From HIMB114 sp052048155 (GTDB taxonomy: Bacteria > Pseudomonadota > Alphaproteobacteria > Pelagibacterales > Pelagibacteraceae), in contig NZ_JBNAIK010000001.1 in NCBI RefSeq assembly GCF_052048155.1, forward strand, positions 211,501 to 275,500: a stretch of DNA of 64,000 nucleotides, in the 5' to 3' direction. The position numbers and the translations under genes are program-made. Numbering within the stretch: position 1 is the stretch's first letter; every line of letters starts with the position of its first letter. The notes below the pieces were generated by a model. That model was not told where the DNA came from and did no database searches. It saw only the letters and a list, made by a program, of their open reading frames with translations. Below are positions 25,611-34,134 of this stretch, piece after piece.

Positions 25611-26381
25611 TTATTTAATACCTAAAACATGGTGCATATTATATAAACCAGGTTTCTTGTTTGCTAACCATTTAGCGGCACCTATTGCGCCTTCTGCAAA
25701 TAAATCTCTTGAACGAGCCGTGTGTTGAATTTCTAATTTTTCCTGCTTATTTTCAAAAATTACAGAATGCGTTCCAGGAATTTTTCCTTTCCTTACAATA
25801 TAAAAATTTAGCTTATTAGATTTACCTTTTCCTTTTTTATTTAAAAATATTTTACCTTGTATTTGTTTTAGACTTTTAGATTTACCCTCTGCTACAGCAT
25901 GGCCTAGCATCAATGCAGTGCCTGATGGATAATCAATTTTTTTTATATGATGAGCATCATGAACTTCCATTTGGTAATCGCTCATAAACCCCTTTGATAA
26001 AATTTTTGATACAAATTGCATTAAATTAATACCAAGGCTCATATTACCAGATTGTAAAATTGCAATTTTTTTAGATGCTTTTTTTATTGCATCCCAATGT
26101 TTTTTTTGAAATCCAGTTGTTCCAATAATTACTTTTTTCTTATGTTTTACTGCCAGCTTCAATACTTCAAGAGTGCAATTTGGTCTTGTAAAATCTATGA
26201 CAACATTTGTACCTTTAAAAGCTGCATCTGTATTTTTTTGGTATTTAATCTTTCCCCTTTTAAATTCTTTATATTCAGTCGCGGAATATAATTTTAATTT
26301 TTTATCTTTTTGGGTCTGCTTAATAAGCAGCTGACCCATACGGCCTAAGCCGCCTGTAATTGTAATATTTATTTTTTTCAT
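25611..26381 (-). CDS. dapB: 4-hydroxy-tetrahydrodipicolinate reductase DapB
   Basis: DapB reduces hydroxytetrahydrodipicolinate in the lysine/diaminopimelate pathway. The 256-residue enzyme has the NAD(P)-binding loop ITGGLGRMGQLL (about 7-18), the substrate motif HDAHHIKKIDYPSGTAL with catalytic His and Lys (about 143-159), and the GTHSVIFE C-terminal core. It overlaps dnaJ by one base; dnaJ-dapB adjacency is common in this group. Lys-rich, otherwise ordinary. Confidence 0.96.
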   Translation of the reverse strand: MKKINITITGGLGRMGQLLIKQTQKDKKLKLYSATEYKEFKRGKIKYQKNTDAAFKGTNVVIDFTRPNCTLEVLKLAVKHKKKVIIGTTGFQKKHWDAIKKASKKIAILQSGNMSLGINLMQFVSKILSKGFMSDYQMEVHDAHHIKKIDYPSGTALMLGHAVAEGKSKSLKQIQGKIFLNKKGKGKSNKLNFYIVRKGKIPGTHSVIFENKQEKLEIQHTARSRDLFAEGAIGAAKWLANKKPGLYNMHHVLGIK

Positions 26382-27532
26382 TAATTAATGCTTTCCCAAA
26401 ATTTCTTTGCTTTTTTTATAAAACTTTGATTTTCAGGATTATTTTTAGAATCTTCTAAATCTTTAAACTTTTCAAGTAATTCTTTTTGTTCAGCATTTAA
26501 TGAAATTGGCGTTTCAACTTTAATTTGAAGATATAGGTCACCATACCCACCACCTCTTAACATTGGCATTCCTTTGTCTCTTAATCTTAATTGTTTTCCA
26601 GATTGCGTACCTGCTGGAATTTTTACTTTAGATCTTGATCCATCAATGTTTGGTACTTCAATTGATGTACCAAGAGCAGCATCTGCCAAAGAGACTGGAA
26701 GCTCGTAAAATAAATTTTCTTCTTCTCTCTCAAAGAGTTCATGCTTTCTAACCTGTATATAAACATATAAATCTCCATCTGCACCACCTTTAGAACCTGC
26801 CTCTCCTTTTCCAGATAGCCTAATTCTTGTTCCATCGTCTACACCCCTTGGAATTTGAATTGATAATGTCTTTTTCTTTTTCTGTGTTCCAAACCCACTA
26901 CAATCTTTGCATGGGCTTCCAACAACTTCTCCTTCACCTCTACAGTCAGGACAAGTTTGCTGAACTGTAAAAAATCCTTGCTGAGATCTGACCCTTCCAT
27001 CGCCTCCACAAGTTCCACATGTTTTTGGGTTTGAACCAGGTTTTGCGCCGCTTCCAGAACATGTTCCACATTTTTCAGCTGAGTTAATGTTAAAAGTAGT
27101 TTTTTTCCCTTGATAAGCTTCTTCTAATGAAACCTCTAAATTAATTTTTAAATCTGAACCTCTTCGACCTCTAGATTTCCTTCTTCCGCCACCTCTTCCT
27201 CTGCCAGATCCCATGAAGTCACCAAAAAAATCATCAAAGATATCTGAGAATGATCCAGAGTCGAAACCTCCAAAATCATTAAAGCCACCTTGACCACCAC
27301 CCATGTTTTCAAAAGCTGAATGACCAAATTGATCATAACTACTTTTTTTGTTGGGGTCCGATAAAATTTGATAAGCTTCTGTTGCGTCCTTAAATTTTGT
27401 CTCAGCTGCTTTGTCACCAGGATTTCTATCCGGGTGGTATTTCATTGCTAGTTTTCGGTAAGCGCTTTTGATTTCGTCTTTTGAGGCACTGCGGTTTACA
27501 CCTAATGTTTCATAATAATCCGCTTTAGACAT
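26381..27532 (-). CDS. dnaJ: Chaperone DnaJ
   Basis: DnaJ is the DnaK co-chaperone that delivers clients and stimulates ATP hydrolysis. The 383-residue protein has the J domain with HPD (about 33-35), a Gly/Phe-rich region (about 75-115), a zinc-binding domain with four CxxCxGxG-type repeats beginning CGTCSGSGAK (about 142-215), and two substrate-binding beta domains. It follows dnaK by 34 bases, a gap that holds an 8-bp-stem hairpin. Part of the grpE-dnaK-dnaJ heat-shock set. Confidence 0.98.
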   Translation of the reverse strand: MSKADYYETLGVNRSASKDEIKSAYRKLAMKYHPDRNPGDKAAETKFKDATEAYQILSDPNKKSSYDQFGHSAFENMGGGQGGFNDFGGFDSGSFSDIFDDFFGDFMGSGRGRGGGRRKSRGRRGSDLKINLEVSLEEAYQGKKTTFNINSAEKCGTCSGSGAKPGSNPKTCGTCGGDGRVRSQQGFFTVQQTCPDCRGEGEVVGSPCKDCSGFGTQKKKKTLSIQIPRGVDDGTRIRLSGKGEAGSKGGADGDLYVYIQVRKHELFEREEENLFYELPVSLADAALGTSIEVPNIDGSRSKVKIPAGTQSGKQLRLRDKGMPMLRGGGYGDLYLQIKVETPISLNAEQKELLEKFKDLEDSKNNPENQSFIKKAKKFWESIN

Positions 27533-27548
27533 GCCTCAAAATCCTATC

Positions 27549-27566
27549 CGCTTAAAAATTTAAGCG
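27549..27566 (-). other. Intercistronic inverted repeat between dnaK and dnaJ
   Basis: An 8-base perfect inverted repeat (CGCTTAAA, two-base centre, TTTAAGCG) fills most of the 34-base gap and directly abuts the dnaK stop codon. Read in the gene direction it is not followed by a T tract, so it is not a standard terminator. It could stabilise or mark the 3' end of a processed dnaK message and adjust the dnaK/dnaJ ratio. Confidence 0.6.
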
Positions 27567-29492
27567 TTATTTTTTATCTTTATCGTCTTTAACTTCTTCG
27601 TACTCAGCATCAACTACATCTTCTTTTTTTTCAGATCCAGCATCTGCTTTTCCTTCAGCCCCTTGGCCTTGAGCTCCACCAGCCTTTGCTTGTTGCTCTT
27701 TATAAATTGCTTCACCAAGTTTCATTGATGATTGAACAAGGGTTTGAGTTTTTGCCTTTATATCTTCAACTTTGTCAGCTTTAATTGCATCTTTTAAATT
27801 TTGAAGATCAGTTTCGATAGTTTTTTTGTCAGCATCACTAATTTTACTACCGTGCTCTTTCAAACTTTTTTCTGTTGAAGCGACTAGAGCATCAGCTGAG
27901 TTTTTACTGTCAACTTCGTCTCTTTTCTTTTTGTCTGCTTCTTTATTGGCTTCGGCATCTTTAACCATTTTTTCAATTTCCTCATCTGATAATCCACCAG
28001 AAGCTTGAATTTGAATTTTCTGTTCTTTGCCTGTGCCTTTATCTTTTGCAGAAACACTTACGATTCCGTTAGCATCAATATCGAAAGTAACTTCAATTTG
28101 AGGAACACCTCTTGGCGCAGGTGGAATTCCAGTTAAATCAAATGTTCCGAGCAGTTTGTTATCCGCTGCCATTTCTCTTTCACCTTGGAAAACTCTTATA
28201 GAAACTGCTGGTTGGTTATCTTCTGCTGTAGAAAACACCTGACTTTTTTTAGTTGGGATTGTTGTATTTTTTGTAATTAGTTTAGTTACAACTCCACCCA
28301 AAGTTTCAATACCAAGTGATAAAGGCGTTACATCTAAAAGCAATACATCTTTAACATCACCTTGTAATACACCACCTTGAATAGCCGCACCCATGGCAAC
28401 AACTTCATCTGGGTTTACACTTTTACTAGGGTCTTTACCAAAAAAGTTTTTCACAGTTTCAACAACTTTTGGCATTCTTGTCATACCACCCACAAGAATT
28501 ACTTCACCAATCTCACCTGCAGAAAGACCTGCGTCTTTAAGAGCAGTTTTACATGGCTCAATTGTTCTTTCGATTAACTCAGCACAAAGTGACTCTAACT
28601 TCGCTCTAGTTAATTTAATATTTAAATGTTTTGGACCTGTTTTATCAGCAGTAATGAAAGGTAAATTTACTTCAGTTTGTGTAGATGAAGATAATTCAAT
28701 TTTAGCTTTTTCTGCTGCTTCTCTTAATCTTTGTAATGCTAATTTATCTTGTTTAAGATCTATTGCGTTATCTTTTTTAAACTCACTTGCTAGGTAGTCT
28801 ACTATTGTAGCATCAAAGTCTTCACCACCAAGTGTAGTATCACCATTTGTAGATTTAACTTCAAATACGCCATCACCCAGTTCTAAAATTGATACGTCAA
28901 ATGTACCGCCACCTAAATCGTACACAGCAACAGTTTTTGCATTCTTCTTATCTAATCCGTAAGCAAGCGCAGCAGCAGTTGGTTCGTTTATAATTCTTTC
29001 AACTTCAAGACCCGCGATTTTACCAGCATCTCTTGTTGCTTGTCTTTGAGAGTCGTTAAAATAAGCTGGAACGGTAATTACCGCTTTTTTAACTTCACTT
29101 CCTAAATGTTTTTCTGCTGTCTCTTTCATTTTTTGTAATACAAAAGCAGAGATCTGACTTGGTGAATATTTTTCACCTTTAGACTCCACCCAAGCATCAC
29201 CATTATCAGCAGCAATGACTTTGTAAGGAAGTCCTTCAATATCTTTTTTTACTGCCGCACCATCAAACTTTCTTCCAATTAATCTTTTTACTGCGTAGAA
29301 AGTATTTTCTGGGTTAGTTACGGCCTGTCTTTTAGCTGAAGCTCCAACTAATTTCTCTGCTTCTGTAAAAGCAACAACAGAAGGGGTTGTTCTAGCACCT
29401 TCAGTGTTTTCAATAACTTTAGCTTCTTTGCCATCCATGATGGCAACACACGAGTTTGTAGTTCCTAAATCAATTCCTATAATCTTTGACAT
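27567..29492 (-). CDS. dnaK: Chaperone DnaK (Hsp70)
   Basis: DnaK is the ATP-driven Hsp70 chaperone. The 641-residue protein has all Hsp70 signatures: GIDLGTTNSCVA (5-16), the phosphate-2 motif VYDLGGGTFDVSIL (about 190-203), the VILVGGMTRMPKV segment (about 331-343), the substrate-binding domain (about 390-500) and an acidic disordered tail ending EEVKDDKDKK. A strong ribosome-binding sequence AAGGAG precedes the ATG, and a sigma-32-like promoter lies about 35-60 bases upstream. grpE is upstream with its own promoter. Confidence 0.99.
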   Translation of the reverse strand: MSKIIGIDLGTTNSCVAIMDGKEAKVIENTEGARTTPSVVAFTEAEKLVGASAKRQAVTNPENTFYAVKRLIGRKFDGAAVKKDIEGLPYKVIAADNGDAWVESKGEKYSPSQISAFVLQKMKETAEKHLGSEVKKAVITVPAYFNDSQRQATRDAGKIAGLEVERIINEPTAAALAYGLDKKNAKTVAVYDLGGGTFDVSILELGDGVFEVKSTNGDTTLGGEDFDATIVDYLASEFKKDNAIDLKQDKLALQRLREAAEKAKIELSSSTQTEVNLPFITADKTGPKHLNIKLTRAKLESLCAELIERTIEPCKTALKDAGLSAGEIGEVILVGGMTRMPKVVETVKNFFGKDPSKSVNPDEVVAMGAAIQGGVLQGDVKDVLLLDVTPLSLGIETLGGVVTKLITKNTTIPTKKSQVFSTAEDNQPAVSIRVFQGEREMAADNKLLGTFDLTGIPPAPRGVPQIEVTFDIDANGIVSVSAKDKGTGKEQKIQIQASGGLSDEEIEKMVKDAEANKEADKKKRDEVDSKNSADALVASTEKSLKEHGSKISDADKKTIETDLQNLKDAIKADKVEDIKAKTQTLVQSSMKLGEAIYKEQQAKAGGAQGQGAEGKADAGSEKKEDVVDAEYEEVKDDKDKK

Positions 29493-29525
29493 AATTCTTA
29501 AGTCTCCTTTTCTTTATTGAGATTG

Positions 29526-29553
29526 ATATGGGGATAGTTTTTGCTATTGCAAG
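29526..29553 (-). promoter_or_regulatory. Sigma-32 (RpoH)-type promoter of dnaK
   Basis: On the minus strand CTTG (29553-29550) is followed after exactly 16 bases by CCCCATAT (29533-29526). This matches the heat-shock sigma factor pattern CTTG(AAA)-N13-CCCCATnT in spacing and in the -10 box. Transcription would start near 29519, giving a leader of about 27 bases with AAGGAG before the dnaK ATG at 29492. It lies in the 95-base gap between grpE and dnaK. Confidence 0.8.
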
Positions 29554-29587
29554 ATAGAAAAAAAATTAATTTATTTTGAAAAAATGT

Positions 29588-30151
29588 CTATTTATCAGAC
29601 TTTTTTGATACATAAACCATAGAAGGTCTTAAAAGCCTATCATGCATTTGATAGCCTTTTTGCATTTCCTCAACTACGGTTCCTGGTGATTTATCGCTTT
29701 CCTTTTCACCAATGGCTTGGTGAAGGTTGGGGTCGAAAGGCTTATCCAAACAATCAATATATCTAATTGAATTTTTTTCGAGTGTACTTTGAAGTTCTTT
29801 TTCAATCATTTCGATACCACTTAAAATATTTTTAAATTCATCTGTTTTAAATTTTTCATCATTTTTAAATATTTGAAAAGCTCGGTCTAAATTGTCAGTC
29901 AAACCAAGTATTTGCTGTGCAAAGCTAAATGAACCATATTTTAAAATATCTTCTTTTTCTTGCTCGTGATTTTTTCTAAGATTTTGGTTTTCAGCTAGTA
30001 ATCTTAAATATTTATCATTTAAGTCATTTAACTTAACTTCAATATTATCTTCTAAATTTTCTTTAGCTTTCGTTGAGCGATCTTCGTCTTTACTATTTTC
30101 CTCAACTTTATTTTGATTTTCTTTTTTTATTTTGTCTTTATTGTCACTCAT
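29588..30151 (-). CDS. grpE: Nucleotide exchange factor GrpE
   Basis: GrpE releases ADP from DnaK. The product (187 residues from the chosen ATG) has a charged, Lys/Glu-rich N-terminus, a long coiled-coil helix (about 38-110, with YLRLLAENQNLRKNHEQEKE) and the C-terminal beta wing with HQAIGEKESDKSPGTVVEEM and GYQMHDRLLRPSMVYVS. ATG at 30151 was preferred to starts at 30169 and 30199 because those lie upstream of, or inside, the predicted promoter, and MSDNKDK is a typical acidic/basic start. It is the first gene of the heat-shock run. Confidence 0.95.
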   Translation of the reverse strand: MSDNKDKIKKENQNKVEENSKDEDRSTKAKENLEDNIEVKLNDLNDKYLRLLAENQNLRKNHEQEKEDILKYGSFSFAQQILGLTDNLDRAFQIFKNDEKFKTDEFKNILSGIEMIEKELQSTLEKNSIRYIDCLDKPFDPNLHQAIGEKESDKSPGTVVEEMQKGYQMHDRLLRPSMVYVSKKSDK

Positions 30152-30172
30152 AATATTAATTGTTTGCATGCT

Positions 30173-30200
30173 ATATAGTGATAGAATAATAAAATCCAAG
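30173..30200 (-). promoter_or_regulatory. Sigma-32 (RpoH)-type promoter of grpE
   Basis: On the minus strand CTTG (30200-30197) is followed after 16 bases by CACTATAT (30180-30173). The spacing is identical to the dnaK promoter and the -10 box shares six of eight bases with it. The implied start of transcription is near 30165, just before the ATG at 30151. It lies in the 54-base divergent gap with rph. Confidence 0.65.
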
Positions 30201-30205
30201 ACTTT

Positions 30206-30919
30206 ATGAGAAATAATCGATCAAATACAGAATTAAGGCCTGTCGAAATTATACCCAATTATATTAATAATGCTGATGGTTCTTGTTTAATAAAGTTTGG
30301 AAATACTCATGTAATCTGCACAGCATCTTATGAAGATAAAGTCCCAAGATGGCTGAAGGGATCTGGAAAAGGCTGGGTTACTGCAGAGTATGGAATGTTA
30401 CCAAGATCAACTAATGAAAGAATGAGAAGAGAAGCATCTGCTGGAAAAATAGGTGGCAGAACATCTGAAATACAAAGATTAATTGGAAGATCTTTGAGAG
30501 CCAGTATTGATTTAAGTTTACTAGGTGAAAACTTAATAACGATCGATTGCGATGTGATACAGGCAGATGGAGGCACTAGAACAGCTTCTATAACTGGGGG
30601 ATTTGTGGCTTTGAATCAATGTGTTAAGATTTTACAAGATAAAAAACTCATTAATACCAACCCAATTAAAAATCATGTCGCTGCAATTAGTTGTGGAGTT
30701 GTAAATGGAGAGACCCTTGTAGACCTTGACTATAAAGAAGACAGTGGAGCAGATGTGGATGCTAATTTTGTTATAAATGAAAAAAACGAAATTATTGAAC
30801 TTCAGTTAACCGGTGAACAAACAACTTGTTCTGAAGAAAAATTAAACGAAATGTTAAAATTTTCTAAACAATCAATTCAATTGCTTATTCAAAAACAAAA
30901 AGAAGCTTTAAGTGCATAG
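30206..30919 (+). CDS. rph: Ribonuclease PH
   Basis: RNase PH trims tRNA 3' ends by phosphorolysis. The 237-residue enzyme begins MRNNRSNTELRPVEI, typical of the family, and keeps the GWVTAEYGMLPRST substrate segment (about 54-67), the GRTSEIQRLIGRSLRA motif with phosphate-binding Arg (about 76-95), DCDVIQADGGTRTA (about 115-128) and DLDYKEDSGADVD. It diverges from grpE. rdgB overlaps its 3' end by 8 bases, a common pairing. Confidence 0.97.
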   Translation: MRNNRSNTELRPVEIIPNYINNADGSCLIKFGNTHVICTASYEDKVPRWLKGSGKGWVTAEYGMLPRSTNERMRREASAGKIGGRTSEIQRLIGRSLRASIDLSLLGENLITIDCDVIQADGGTRTASITGGFVALNQCVKILQDKKLINTNPIKNHVAAISCGVVNGETLVDLDYKEDSGADVDANFVINEKNEIIELQLTGEQTTCSEEKLNEMLKFSKQSIQLLIQKQKEALSA

Positions 30920-31523
30920 ACTTTATCTATTAAAAAAAGTTCAAAAACTCTTATTAGCGACAAATAATCCTGGAAAATTTCGAGAATTAAAAGAAATTTT
31001 ACCAAAGAAAATAAAATACTTTAAGCCAAAAGACTTCAGGTTAAGAGAACCTATTGAAAATGGAAAAACATTTAAATCTAATGCAAAAATAAAATCTTTA
31101 TATGCTGCCAAAAGAACAGGTTTAGTTTGTATTTCTGATGATTCTGGACTTGAAGTAGATGCTTTAAGCAAAAAACCTGGAATATATTCTGCTAGGTGGG
31201 CAGGTCCTACAAAAAACTTTGATATAGCAATAAAAAAAGTTTTTAATTTATTAAATAAAAAAAAAAAACTAAATTCAAAAGCTAGATTTATATGTGCAAT
31301 TTCAATTGCATTTCCTGATGGTAAATCATTTGAGTTTCAAGGAAAAGTTGAAGGATATATTAGCTTTCCTGCAAGAGGGAAAAAGGGATTTGGTTACGAT
31401 CCAATATTCATTCCAAAAGGTGAAAAAAAAACTTTTGCTCAAATTGGTAAGTTAAAAAAAAACAAAATTTCACATCGATATGATGCTTTTGTGAAAATTA
31501 AAAAATATTTTAAATTTTCTTAA
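30912..31523 (+). CDS. rdgB: Non-canonical purine NTP pyrophosphatase RdgB
   Basis: RdgB hydrolyses ITP, dITP and XTP to keep them out of nucleic acids. The 203-residue protein has LLLATNNPGKFRELKEI (about 13-29), the metal-binding SDDSGLEVDAL (about 74-84), ARW and GFGYDPIF, and ends with SHRYDAF. The start is GTG, 8 bases inside rph, because no ATG occurs before the conserved region. The coding sequence holds a run of 12 A (31257-31268) that stays in frame. The 3' end overlaps the converging gene by 14 bases. Confidence 0.95.
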   Translation: MHRLYLLKKVQKLLLATNNPGKFRELKEILPKKIKYFKPKDFRLREPIENGKTFKSNAKIKSLYAAKRTGLVCISDDSGLEVDALSKKPGIYSARWAGPTKNFDIAIKKVFNLLNKKKKLNSKARFICAISIAFPDGKSFEFQGKVEGYISFPARGKKGFGYDPIFIPKGEKKTFAQIGKLKKNKISHRYDAFVKIKKYFKFS

Positions 31524-32652
31524 ACCTTTTATTTTCAATTTTATATAAAATTAAATCTCTATCAGTTTTGTTTTCCTTGATAGTAAAATCTCCAGTTTTG
31601 CCTTTGTAAGTACCGTTAAACATGGAAGCCTTTAATTGTTGTTCTTTCGTTGAAAACCAAATAGCTGATGCGAGCGGTATAATATCGAATGATAAAGTTT
31701 CTAAATGATAAATATTTCTACCAAAATTTTTCTTATATTTTTGATTCAGTTCTTGGTAAGCATTCAAATTTATTGAGGGAAATATTAAGTTTTCTAAAGA
31801 TGGTTCTTTTAAATACTTATTATCAAACCATAGATTTAGAGTAACAAACTGTACATCTTTATAATTTGCATCATAAAAATCAAAATAGGAAATAGAAGAA
31901 ATCAGCTCATCATCAAAAGATGAGACAAAAACCTTTTTAAAATTTACTTTTTCTTTTGTGTCGTGTTTTTTCATCGACTCAATAAGTTTTTCATCAAGAT
32001 TATCTTCAATTTGTTCTAATTTTTTAATTTCTTCTAGATGCTTTTTATTTCTTTCTTCGTAATTGGTGACTTTTTTTGTTTGATTTCCTATATCTTTAAA
32101 ATCCTTATAAAAAACCACATCAGATGTTTTGGATTTGAATTTTTTACTTTTTTCTAAAACTTTTTTCGTAAATGAACTGTTGTCGCCAAAAAAAATAAAT
32201 TGCTCGTTATTTTGAAATAACTTAACCAAAGAATTTATCTGAGAACTAAGATTCACACCAAAATTAATTACATTTGGAAAAATATTTTCTTCTCTATTGC
32301 TATAAGAAATAAAAAGTTTTTCTTTAAATCCTTCTATATTTTTTATTTCATTTAGCGTGTCGTAAAAAATAGGACCAACAAACAGGTCGACCTTTTTATT
32401 CATGCCCTGTCTAAATGCATTAATTGCACCTGCTTTTGAACTTTGAGTATCAAGGGGTATGATTTTTATATTTAAATTCTCTAATTCAAATATTGTAATT
32501 AAAATACTTTGATAAATATTATTTCCTAATAACTCATGATCACCACTTAATGGTAAAATTGCTCCAATTTTTAATTCTGATTTAGAATAGGCTGCATTAT
32601 TTATTGTAAAGAAAAGAGAGCAAAAAATGACTATTTTAAATATTTTTTTCAT
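31510..32652 (-). CDS. Penicillin-binding protein activator LpoA-like (periplasmic binding fold)
   Basis: The 380-residue product has a signal peptide (hydrophobic 4-18, then NNAAYSKS) and a type I periplasmic-binding fold starting KIGAILPLSGDHELLGNNI (about 27-45), the pattern shared by branched-chain amino acid receptors and the C-domain of LpoA. No lipobox cysteine is seen. The divergent neighbour rsmI followed by a BON lipoprotein matches the lpoA-rsmI-dolP neighbourhood of other proteobacteria, which argues for a peptidoglycan synthesis regulator rather than an ABC transporter receptor. No ABC genes are nearby. Confidence 0.75.
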   Translation of the reverse strand: MKKIFKIVIFCSLFFTINNAAYSKSELKIGAILPLSGDHELLGNNIYQSILITIFELENLNIKIIPLDTQSSKAGAINAFRQGMNKKVDLFVGPIFYDTLNEIKNIEGFKEKLFISYSNREENIFPNVINFGVNLSSQINSLVKLFQNNEQFIFFGDNSSFTKKVLEKSKKFKSKTSDVVFYKDFKDIGNQTKKVTNYEERNKKHLEEIKKLEQIEDNLDEKLIESMKKHDTKEKVNFKKVFVSSFDDELISSISYFDFYDANYKDVQFVTLNLWFDNKYLKEPSLENLIFPSINLNAYQELNQKYKKNFGRNIYHLETLSFDIIPLASAIWFSTKEQQLKASMFNGTYKGKTGDFTIKENKTDRDLILYKIENKRFKKI

Positions 32653-32696
32653 TTTATTTCGAACAGTTATACATAATTATTATATTTGTTAAATTT

Positions 32697-33533
32697 ATGA
32701 ACATCCACAAAACAAAAATTGTACCTGCATTATATATTGTTTCTACACCAATTGGTAATCTTGGAGATATTTCAAAAAGGCAACAAGAAATATTGTCAGG
32801 TTCAGATTATATTTTGTGTGAAGATACGAGAGTAACATCCAAATTACTTAATTTTCTAAATATTAAAAAAAAATTAATTTCATATCATTCATTTAATGAA
32901 AAAAATAAAACTGATAAGTTAATAAATGATCTTAAAGAAAACAAAATTTTATCATTGGTATCTGATGCTGGAACACCAGCGCTAAGTGATCCGGGTCAGA
33001 TAATTATTTCAAAATGTCACGATGAGGGGATTAAGGTTATTCCAATACCTGGGCCATCAGCGATCACAGCTTCAATGTCTGCATCTGGTTTTAATGACAA
33101 TTTTTATTTTTGTGGATTTATGCCAAAAAAAAATAAGGAAATTGAAAATTATTTATTAAAGTTAAAACCAATCAAAGCATGTTTAGTTTTTTTTATGCCT
33201 GCAAGAGATTTAAGAAAAAATTCGGAATATTTGATAAAGTTTTTTAATAAAACAAAATTTTTCTTAGCTCGAGAAATAACTAAAGTTCACGAAACTTATA
33301 TTAGAGATGATATTAAAAATATAATTAATTACATTGATGATAATGACAAAGGTGAAATGACACTGATCATTGACAATTCTGCTTCAGAATTGAGCAAAGA
33401 TATTGATTTAGATAAAGAAATAAAACTTTTAATTGGAAAGATGAGCTCAAAAGATATTTCGGAATACTTATCAAAAAAACTAGAAATAAATAAAAAATCA
33501 ATTTATCAAAGAGTTATTGATCTAAATGACTAA
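32697..33533 (+). CDS. rsmI: 16S rRNA (cytidine1402-2'-O)-methyltransferase RsmI
   Basis: RsmI methylates the ribose of C1402 in the ribosomal decoding centre. The 278-residue protein has the tetrapyrrole-methylase fold: LYIVSTPIGNLGDISKRQ (about 13-30), LCEDTRVTSKLL (about 41-52), the LVSDAGTPALSDPG motif (about 89-102) and IPGPSAITASMSASG. The C-terminal domain ends with a helix-turn-helix-like segment SSKDISEYLSKKL. It diverges from the LpoA-like gene (44-base gap) and overlaps the BON gene by 8 bases. Confidence 0.96.
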   Translation: MNIHKTKIVPALYIVSTPIGNLGDISKRQQEILSGSDYILCEDTRVTSKLLNFLNIKKKLISYHSFNEKNKTDKLINDLKENKILSLVSDAGTPALSDPGQIIISKCHDEGIKVIPIPGPSAITASMSASGFNDNFYFCGFMPKKNKEIENYLLKLKPIKACLVFFMPARDLRKNSEYLIKFFNKTKFFLAREITKVHETYIRDDIKNIINYIDDNDKGEMTLIIDNSASELSKDIDLDKEIKLLIGKMSSKDISEYLSKKLEINKKSIYQRVIDLND

Positions 33534-34134
33534 ATATTTTTTTTATTTTTTATTAACTCTATTGGTAAGCGCATGCGTTCCAGTTGTTGGAGTATCAACT
33601 ATAGGTATAATTAAAACTGGTGTTGAAGTTGCTGACGACCCCAGATCGTTAGGTAGAATTGTTGATGATAATGTTATTGAAAAAAAGTTTTTATATAAAA
33701 TTTCTCAAATTGATGAAAAATATTTGTTAAAAATTAAAGTTAATTCAATCGACGGAAGGTTTATTTTAAAAGGTAATGTCGAGACAATTGATGAAAAAAT
33801 TAAAATGACAAAAATTGCCTGGGAGACAAATGGAGTCAGATCAGTTGAAAATATTATTAAAGTAAACGATCAAAGTTCATTAACCGATAAAGCTAAAGAT
33901 TTATTAATTACTTCGCAATTTAAAGTAGCGCTAATTGCACATAAAGAGGTTAAATCGAATAATTTTAGTTTTACAACAATTAATAAGAATTTATATATTT
34001 TTGGAATTGCGAGATCTGAAGATGAGCGAAAAATTGTAATAAATGAAGCAAAGGCCGTTCAAGGAATAAAAGAAGTGATACCAAGCATTTTCTTAAAAGA
34101 AGATCTTGCTAATAATCAAAGAATAGCAAATTAG
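33526..34134 (+). CDS. BON-domain outer-membrane lipoprotein (DolP/YraP-like)
   Basis: The 202-residue product has a lipoprotein signal peptide with lipobox LVSAC (Cys at about residue 17) and two BON domains, about 60-120 (KIKVNSIDGRFILKGNVET) and 125-195 (FSFTTINKNLYIFGIARS). DolP maintains outer-membrane integrity in E. coli, and its gene also lies near rsmI and lpoA there. yraN and diaA, which normally lie between, are not here. The stop overlaps the converging maeB by 4 bases (TTAG). Confidence 0.87.
   Translation: MTKYFFYFLLTLLVSACVPVVGVSTIGIIKTGVEVADDPRSLGRIVDDNVIEKKFLYKISQIDEKYLLKIKVNSIDGRFILKGNVETIDEKIKMTKIAWETNGVRSVENIIKVNDQSSLTDKAKDLLITSQFKVALIAHKEVKSNNFSFTTINKNLYIFGIARSEDERKIVINEAKAVQGIKEVIPSIFLKEDLANNQRIAN

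Noticed and set aside
28393..28797. 134-codon open frame on the plus strand opposite dnaK
   Set aside because: It is antisense to a fully conserved Hsp70 coding region and its product has no recognisable domain; a by-product of dnaK codon usage.
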